From: Treponema sp.
Lineage (GTDB): Bacteria; Spirochaetota; Spirochaetia; Treponematales; Breznakiellaceae
DNA length: 28,137 bases
Assembly (NCBI GenBank): GCA_009786715.1
Contig: WQRN01000006.1
Span: forward strand, 1 to 28,137
Direction of reading: 5' to 3'
In this document: piece after piece, positions 22,437-28,137 of the stretch
How the letters are laid out: each line of letters opens with the position of its first letter
Numbering within the stretch: the first letter of the stretch is position 1
Notes under the pieces: generated by a model
The model's database searches: none
What the model was told of the DNA's origin: nothing
Seen by the model: the letters and a program-made list of their open reading frames with translations, nothing else
Made by a program: the position numbers and the translations under genes

Positions 22437-23444
22437 ATGGCAGCAAGCATAAAAGAATCGATAGAATTATTAATAAACAACATTAGAAACTTGATTTCTG
22501 TGGACGCTAAAAAACTGGAATATATTATTGCCGCTCAGATAGCGGGCGGGCATGTTATTCTTGCCGATTCTCACGGGGTGGGGAAGACCTCCCTCGCGAG
22601 GGCTTTGGCTCAGTCCATCCGCTGGCGGGCTGAGGATCAAGCGGCGGCGAGCGCTTCAAAAGCGGGCGGCGGCACTGAGAAGGTCGCTATGGAAGGGTTC
22701 AGCCGTATCCAATGCACGGTAGACTTGCTTCCGCAGGACATTCTTGGCTTTAACCGTTTTATAAGCCAGACGGGGAAAATGCTTTTTAACAAAGGACCCG
22801 TGTTCGCGCACTTTGTGTTATGTGACGAAATTAATCTGCTGACTCCAAAAACCCAGGGGAGTTTTTTCCAGGTGATGGAAGAGCAGAGCGTTACTATCGA
22901 AGGTAAATTGTACCGCTTGGCAGATCCGTTTTTTATTATTGCTACGATGAACCTGAAAGGCGTTCATCTTTTTCCGCTTCCAAGTCCTCAGCTTGACCGT
23001 TTTATGATCCGTCTTTCGCTTGGTTACCCTTCCGAAGAAGACGAAACAGCGATTATTAACAAGCACGGAAAGATCGACGCGTGGGACAGTTTTAAAAGCG
23101 TTATAGACAGCGCCGATTTGATCCGCTGGAAAAAAATGGTAGACGGCGTGCAGATGCATCCCGATGTTGTTTCATACATTGTAAACTGCGTCCGCGCTAC
23201 AAGGACTCATCCCGATATTGAAACTCCCGCGAGTCCCCGCGCCGGCGTGCGCATTTCGCGGCTCGCGCGTTCTCTGGCTTTGTGCAGAGGCATGGACTAT
23301 GTCAGCGTCGATATTATTAAAGAGATTTTTATACACGCAATGGCTCACAGAATTATTACACGCGATCCTTCCATACCGCCCGAGGCGCCGCTTAAAAGTA
23401 TTTTAAAATCCGTGCCTGTTGAACCGGCAAAACGGGAGCGCTGA
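22437..23444 (+). CDS. MoxR-family AAA+ ATPase
   Basis: The 335-residue ATPase is of the MoxR type, usually a chaperone for assembly or metal insertion in partner proteins encoded by the same operon. Walker A is DSHGVGKTS (44-52), in place of the usual G-x-PG-x-GKT. Walker B is CDEIN (129-133), and sensor 1 is IATMN rather than ATxNP. The lid domain contains SPRAGVRISRLARSLAL. A poorly conserved insert (RAEDQAAASASKAGGGTEK) follows the first helix. ATG 22437 is chosen because it fits the leaderless promoter; an upstream in-frame ATG at 22422 lies within the predicted promoter spacer. Its stop overlaps the DUF58 gene start. Confidence 0.9.
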   Translation: MAASIKESIELLINNIRNLISVDAKKLEYIIAAQIAGGHVILADSHGVGKTSLARALAQSIRWRAEDQAAASASKAGGGTEKVAMEGFSRIQCTVDLLPQDILGFNRFISQTGKMLFNKGPVFAHFVLCDEINLLTPKTQGSFFQVMEEQSVTIEGKLYRLADPFFIIATMNLKGVHLFPLPSPQLDRFMIRLSLGYPSEEDETAIINKHGKIDAWDSFKSVIDSADLIRWKKMVDGVQMHPDVVSYIVNCVRATRTHPDIETPASPRAGVRISRLARSLALCRGMDYVSVDIIKEIFIHAMAHRIITRDPSIPPEAPLKSILKSVPVEPAKRER

Positions 23445-24835
23445 TGGCGCCGGCTTTCGCAGAGAACCGTATGCCGAATCCCACTGCTTTCAGGCGGCTG
23501 GTCAGTGATAATTTTTTCTTTACGCCTGTAGGCGCGGCGTTTTTTATCATTACTTTGATCGTTTTAATCCGTTCTCTTTTTAACCGTAACTATTACGAAA
23601 TTGTTTTATCCTGCGCTGCGCTGCTTTTTTTGCTTCTTACCGGCATAATAGGTTTTTGGAAATCGCGGAAATCAATAACAATGGAACCAGCTTGGAAACC
23701 TCCTTTTCCAATGACAGCGCAGATTGGAAACCTCGCAAACGCGGAAGATGAAACTTTGATAACAGGCCTTGATGTTTCTGTGCCTCTTTTTTTTCGCCTT
23801 CACTACATCATCAAAGGCAGATTTTTTCCATGCGGTTCAAAACAAAGCTGTTATGTGTCAGCCGAAACTTCCGTTCCGCGCGGAAAAACTCAGGCGCAAA
23901 TGCCGCTTAATTTCCCCATGTCAGGAATTTTGCGCGCACAAGGATATTGCCGCCTTCGCGATATTTTCGGCTTTTTTTCATTCCGCTGCGGGCAGGCTCA
24001 GCACAGAGCGGTGAATGTAAGATGTTCTCCGTGCTTCGGAAAAAAGACTCACATTAACGCGCAGACAGGAGCGGAGGACAGGCGTAATAAACCTTCCGCC
24101 GATGTTGAACGGTATTACATGAGGGAATACGCTCCCGGAGATCGTTTACGCGACATTAACTGGAAAAGTTCAGATAAATTGGACGAGCTCATTACGCGCA
24201 TTTCGACTGATAATCAGGAGAAGATAAACCGCCTGGAAGTGCATTTTAGAAATTACACATCCATTGGCACCATTATAAATATCAGCAAATCTGACGTTAA
24301 AACTAAAGAAGGCGAACCATCATTGGAAGCGCTGTGGCTTCTTGATAGAGCAAAAGCGCGTCTTACATATTTTTTACGAAGCCTTATGGAGCAGAACTCT
24401 TCGTTTGTTTTTGATATTCATTCTCCAAGCGGCGACTGGGAAATTGAAGACGATAAGGATTTGGACGCTTTTTTGGAAGAGCTAGCGGTTTTATCATTTA
24501 TGCCTCCGCAGAATGAAGCGGATAAGCAGACAGGTAAAGACAATATATATATTTTTTCTACAGCCTGCGATTTTGGTTTAAACAGATTTCTTCTTTCCAA
24601 TAATCAGCGTCCTGTAACGATCTTCCTGATTCAGCCTTCAGATAAAAAATTTAACGCGGAAATCGAAACTCTTCGCATAAGAGATTTTACTTCAAGAGGA
24701 TGTATTCCTTCCTCAGGCTGGCTTGGACGCGGCCAGTACGATCATCTGCATGGTCAGCGGCCGTACGGAAAATTGAATCCGTTATCTGTCGGCGCAAACA
24801 AGGCGGAAATGTTTTACGCGGAGATAAAATTATGA
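23444..24835 (+). CDS. DUF58-domain membrane protein
   Basis: The 463-residue protein has two adjacent transmembrane helices (about 28-47 and 52-68), a beta-rich middle and the DUF58 signature YYMREYAPGDRLRDINWKSS (about 224-243). A von Willebrand A-like fold follows. In MoxR operons these proteins are the usual membrane partner of the ATPase. The ATG at 23444 overlaps the moxR stop (TGATG). The stop overlaps the transglutaminase start as ATGA (24832-24835), so the three are coupled. The role of such operons is unresolved; envelope assembly is the commonest guess. Confidence 0.88.
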   Translation: MAPAFAENRMPNPTAFRRLVSDNFFFTPVGAAFFIITLIVLIRSLFNRNYYEIVLSCAALLFLLLTGIIGFWKSRKSITMEPAWKPPFPMTAQIGNLANAEDETLITGLDVSVPLFFRLHYIIKGRFFPCGSKQSCYVSAETSVPRGKTQAQMPLNFPMSGILRAQGYCRLRDIFGFFSFRCGQAQHRAVNVRCSPCFGKKTHINAQTGAEDRRNKPSADVERYYMREYAPGDRLRDINWKSSDKLDELITRISTDNQEKINRLEVHFRNYTSIGTIINISKSDVKTKEGEPSLEALWLLDRAKARLTYFLRSLMEQNSSFVFDIHSPSGDWEIEDDKDLDAFLEELAVLSFMPPQNEADKQTGKDNIYIFSTACDFGLNRFLLSNNQRPVTIFLIQPSDKKFNAEIETLRIRDFTSRGCIPSSGWLGRGQYDHLHGQRPYGKLNPLSVGANKAEMFYAEIKL

Positions 24836-26973
24836 AAAGACAATCTGTTCTTTTATTTACTGTCCGCCTTGTTCTCTATTTCAGCGTAATGATATTGATA
24901 TTCATACATCCCGGTATTTCTGTTTCTTTCGATCGTATTGGAATAATTGTCTGCTTCTTCCTCATTCCAATCGGAGCATTTATTACCTTTTTTCATTCAA
25001 AATTGTATGTATGGTGGCTAAAAATCGCTCCTCTTGAACCGTTTATTTTAACATGGGTATGTCTGCGCCTTCTTTCACTTTCAAGATCCGGCGAGGAAAT
25101 CGCTGGTAAAAGTATCGCTCTTACTCAATTTATACTGGTTTGGACAGCTGTTGTTTTTATTGTTTACAATCTAGTTATTTATCTGTGCATTTATACAAAA
25201 AGCCGCGCCGGTGTGTGGAAAGAAAGTCTGCTTCTTTCGCTTTTCGCGCTTATAGCGATGATTTTGATTCTCGCATTTTTACCTCCTGATTTTATCAGAA
25301 ACTCCGTAATCGAAAATCTTATCAGCGAACGAATCCCCGAAAAAATAAAACCTTCAGATTCCGACAAAGGCATTCCAAAAAGAAGCGGAGGACGCAGAAC
25401 TCTTCCGCGCGACGGCGAAGGGGGACGCGGCGAATTACGCGGTATTTCCGAACACAATTGGCCCGGCGGAAGAGGAAACTCGGGAGAAGCCCGCCAGTAT
25501 ATGATAAAAATTGTCATCTCACAGAACGAGCCCGTTTACATGGGTAATATTTTCAACGGTCAGCTTGATCCGGTTAAAGGTTTTCAAGTAAGCCGCGAAG
25601 AATCTTTAAATGATTTGGCAAACCAAAGATTCTTTGTTACATGGTTTAATAATGAAAATGAAAATGATATTGAAAGGGAACGAAACGAGATTTTATCTCT
25701 TTCAACTTTGCGCCAAAAATATCTGCCGTACCGGCCTGTTGTAATCGATCCTACGATATTGAGCGAAGAGACGGGACCTCTTCGTTATATTCATCAGGTT
25801 GTGTCAAATACTCATTCAGGGGATCCGCTCATGCTTGTTCGTACGCCGATGCGCCTGCTGAATGACAGCGAAAAAAAATCTCTTTCGCATTATTTGGAAA
25901 TTAATTTAGAAGAAGATGATAAAAAGATATTTGAAACGCTTTTGAAGAACGCGATAGAAAGATGGAAAAATAACCGCGATGAAATAATCGGCGAAGACAG
26001 CTATCTGCAGGAAATATTTATCAACGGCAATGATTTGCCTGATGTGAGTTCGCGCGTTTACATGGAAAATATATTAGCAATACTTACAAATTTTTCGCAG
26101 TATCAATACAATTTAAACAAATATGACGATCATTCAATCGACGCGTTAAAAGATTTTCTTTTAGAATACAAAGAAGGAGACTGTGTCGAGTTTTCCAATT
26201 CATTCGCTCTTTTAGGCAGGCTCGCCGGAATACCTTCGCGCGTTGTAACAGGATACCTTGCTTCGGAAGGTTTACAAACTCCCGCTCATCTTCGCGGCAT
26301 TGCCGCTTTGCGAAGCAAAATCCCTTTCCTGCAGCAGTTCCCGTTTGATAATCTGTTCATGGTAACAAACCTTCATTCCCATTCATGGACACAATTCTAC
26401 CTGCCCGATTACGGCTGGCTTGATTTCGAAGCCACTGCTTTTTCAATAGCTCCCGAAGGCATGGGCGACTTCAACAATTGGGATGTAGTTATTCCCATCC
26501 TCGATGAAAACCGCACCTTCTCGCAGGTGCGTAAATTCCCCTGGCGAGCCGCAGGTAAAGCGCTTTTAACGCTTTTAATTACAGCAATAATCGCCGCCTA
26601 CGCTCTGCGCTACACACGCGAATTAATTTTATACCTGAACGTAAAACACCCAAGCCGCGCCGCAGCGCGCAGTTTATATCTTCTGCTTCTGGCAAAACTA
26701 GCCGCCGACGGCAACCCGATTAAGCCGGCATCCAAGACCGCGCATGAGTATTCGGAATTATTCGGAATAAATAACACCCAGAACTATTTCAAAGATTTCG
26801 CGGAAATATATTCCGAGCTACGCTGGCGCGAATTCCCAACGCAAGACGAATTCAACACCAGTTACGCGCAATTAAAACAAAGCTATGAAAGCATATTGAA
26901 CACAACACGCAAACAAGGCATGCACCACACAATCAAACGCCTGTTCAGCTTAAGAGGACTGGCATATTTATGA
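24832..26973 (+). CDS. Membrane-bound transglutaminase-like protein
   Basis: The 713-residue protein has about six N-terminal transmembrane helices, an extracytoplasmic transglutaminase-like domain and another helix near residue 585 with a DUF4129-like cytoplasmic tail. The thiol-protease/transglutaminase triad is visible: Cys451 (GDCVEFSNSFALLGRLAGIPSRVV), His517 (HSHSWTQFY) and Asp531 (DFEAT). An insert at about residues 178-220 is rich in Gly, Arg and Ser (SGGRRTLPRDGEGGRGE) and looks disordered. ATG 24832, with GGAG nine bases upstream, is preferred over an earlier frame start inside the DUF58 gene. This MoxR-DUF58-TgpA architecture is a recognised operon type. Substrate unknown. Confidence 0.9.
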   Translation: MKRQSVLLFTVRLVLYFSVMILIFIHPGISVSFDRIGIIVCFFLIPIGAFITFFHSKLYVWWLKIAPLEPFILTWVCLRLLSLSRSGEEIAGKSIALTQFILVWTAVVFIVYNLVIYLCIYTKSRAGVWKESLLLSLFALIAMILILAFLPPDFIRNSVIENLISERIPEKIKPSDSDKGIPKRSGGRRTLPRDGEGGRGELRGISEHNWPGGRGNSGEARQYMIKIVISQNEPVYMGNIFNGQLDPVKGFQVSREESLNDLANQRFFVTWFNNENENDIERERNEILSLSTLRQKYLPYRPVVIDPTILSEETGPLRYIHQVVSNTHSGDPLMLVRTPMRLLNDSEKKSLSHYLEINLEEDDKKIFETLLKNAIERWKNNRDEIIGEDSYLQEIFINGNDLPDVSSRVYMENILAILTNFSQYQYNLNKYDDHSIDALKDFLLEYKEGDCVEFSNSFALLGRLAGIPSRVVTGYLASEGLQTPAHLRGIAALRSKIPFLQQFPFDNLFMVTNLHSHSWTQFYLPDYGWLDFEATAFSIAPEGMGDFNNWDVVIPILDENRTFSQVRKFPWRAAGKALLTLLITAIIAAYALRYTRELILYLNVKHPSRAAARSLYLLLLAKLAADGNPIKPASKTAHEYSELFGINNTQNYFKDFAEIYSELRWREFPTQDEFNTSYAQLKQSYESILNTTRKQGMHHTIKRLFSLRGLAYL

Positions 26974-28137
26974 AAATCTTCAGGCGTGCATTTCTGACTG
27001 TTGTAATAATCTCTTTAATAACAACTGCCTGTTCACGTAACACCGACTGGGTTCAGTTCCGCGGCGAAGACGGAAGAGGCGTCAGTTCATCCAGAATCCT
27101 TCCTCCCCTCGGCATAAGGTGGAAAATCAATTTACAGTCAGGTAACGAAAAAATCCGCTCGCTTAATCCGCCTGTAGTAATCGGGGACACTATTTATTTC
27201 GGCTCCGACGACGGCAATTTTTACGCGCTGGATGTTGAAAGCGGTTACATGAGATGGGTTTTCAAGAGCGGAGCGGAGATCAACTCAATTCCATATGCGG
27301 ATAAAAATCAGGTTTATTTTGGCAGCAAGGACGGGAAACTTTACGCTCTGTCGCGGGAAACAGGACAGGAGATTTGGTATTTTCAAACGGACAGCCAGAT
27401 AAATTCGCAAGTACAGCGTTACGGCGATTATATAATTTTTGTCGGAGACGCGGACGCGATTTATTTTCTGTCGCCGGACGGAGAGGAACAGTTCAGCATT
27501 AACAATCCGGGATGGTATAACGTAACTTTCCTTGTGGCGGATGATGTGATTTATAATGCCTTCGGCCCGAGAGTTGAGATGGTCGGACCTTACGATATAA
27601 AGAAAAGAGAATTCCTGTGGTTTTACAATTACAAAGAAATTGACGCTATCTGGTATTCTTTTTCCGCGGTTAAAGGAGACCTTATATACTTCGGCACAGC
27701 CGATGTTTTTAACGGGATGTACTTAGGTTACCATGCTTATGATCGACGCACAGGAGAGGTGGTCTGGCGCGAATACAGGGATGGAGTTTTCAAACGCGGG
27801 AATGATTATAACATTTGGGAATATTTTATCAGAAACGTGGATATTCTTGATTTTATGTCTCCCACTGTATGGAAAGATTTGGTCATTTTTACAGGCGGTG
27901 ATTGCACTGCCCGCGCGTTCAACGCGCAAACAGGCCGTCTTCGCTGGGAACAGGTTTTTGACACTCCTGTAAGTTCCGCTCCGACATTGGCTTCCGGCAG
28001 GGTTTATTTTGGACTGCTTGGAGATGAATACGCGCCTCCTCAGCTTGTATGTATTTCCGCGAGAGACGGTAAAATCCTCTGGCAGATGGAAACCGAGGGG
28101 TCAATTTTATCGGCTCCTGTAATTTCCGGAAAAAGGG
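26970..28137 (+). CDS. PQQ-type beta-propeller lipoprotein, C-terminus off the window
   Basis: From the ATG at 26970, which overlaps the transglutaminase stop as ATGA, 389 codons run to the window edge without a stop. The first 21 residues are a lipoprotein signal (FLTVVIISLITTAC, Cys21). The mature protein has repeated blades of the form 'GDTIYFGSDDGNFYALDVESGYMRW', 'NQVYFGSKDGKLYALSRETGQEIW' and 'FTGGDCTARAFNAQTGRLRW', the WD-like PQQ repeat seen in BamB and PQQ dehydrogenases. It starts WVQFRGEDGRGVS, a motif of the outer-membrane-protein-assembly-like group. Co-factor binding is not implied. It is the fourth gene of the MoxR operon in this window. Confidence 0.88.
   Translation, partial: MKIFRRAFLTVVIISLITTACSRNTDWVQFRGEDGRGVSSSRILPPLGIRWKINLQSGNEKIRSLNPPVVIGDTIYFGSDDGNFYALDVESGYMRWVFKSGAEINSIPYADKNQVYFGSKDGKLYALSRETGQEIWYFQTDSQINSQVQRYGDYIIFVGDADAIYFLSPDGEEQFSINNPGWYNVTFLVADDVIYNAFGPRVEMVGPYDIKKREFLWFYNYKEIDAIWYSFSAVKGDLIYFGTADVFNGMYLGYHAYDRRTGEVVWREYRDGVFKRGNDYNIWEYFIRNVDILDFMSPTVWKDLVIFTGGDCTARAFNAQTGRLRWEQVFDTPVSSAPTLASGRVYFGLLGDEYAPPQLVCISARDGKILWQMETEGSILSAPVISGKR

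Overview
The window is most likely chromosomal DNA from a spirochaete of the Treponema type. The support is indirect: moderate GC, many small lipoproteins with loose lipoboxes, lineage-style hypothetical genes beside housekeeping genes, and a MoxR/DUF58/transglutaminase/PQQ-lipoprotein operon. No rRNA, tRNA, phage, CRISPR or complete insertion sequence was seen, and genus assignment is an inference.

Layout. (1) 1-1114: the 5' part of a RecQ-like helicase (minus, cut by the left edge), a decayed palindromic repeat, a double hairpin and a small membrane protein (minus). (2) 1115-4368: tyrS and an AMP-forming acyl-CoA synthetase, separated by a GC-rich structured island. (3) 4365-6165, minus: alr then clpP. 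(4) 6241-13263, plus: two lipoproteins, an integral membrane protein, mnmE, a DUF4230 protein and mnmG. MnmE and MnmG together modify the wobble uridine of tRNA. (5) 13285-13911: terminator and a lipoprotein (minus). (6) 14137-16695, plus: pth, mazG, and a 6-phosphofructokinase with its own promoter. (7) 16712-19447: a small cysteine-rich protein (minus) and ftsK (plus) behind a two-hairpin leader. (8) 19573-22282, minus: a Na+/phosphate cotransporter, a VanZ-like membrane protein and a secreted protein. (9) 22437-28137, plus: the MoxR ATPase, DUF58, transglutaminase and PQQ-propeller operon, cut by the right edge.

Most notable signal. A 13-bp motif, GGTGTCAGTCACC or its complement, occurs four times, and a variant (GGTGACAGGCACC) once. 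Three of the five lie 22-23 nt upstream of an ATG that has no Shine-Dalgarno sequence (tyrS, the Na/Pi cotransporter, moxR). In all three the motif supplies a GTGAC(A/T) -35 box, followed by exactly 17 bp, a -10 box, and 5-6 nt to the ATG. This predicts leaderless mRNAs driven from repeat ends. At 22305-22414 the repeat is a complete 110-bp MITE-like element with terminal inverted repeats that faces outward into two divergent genes. A fourth exact 13-mer lies in frame inside the mnmE G domain. Other genes without a Shine-Dalgarno (pth, pfk, alr, the small membrane protein) also have a -10-like box 5-8 nt before ATG, so leaderless initiation may be common in this genome.
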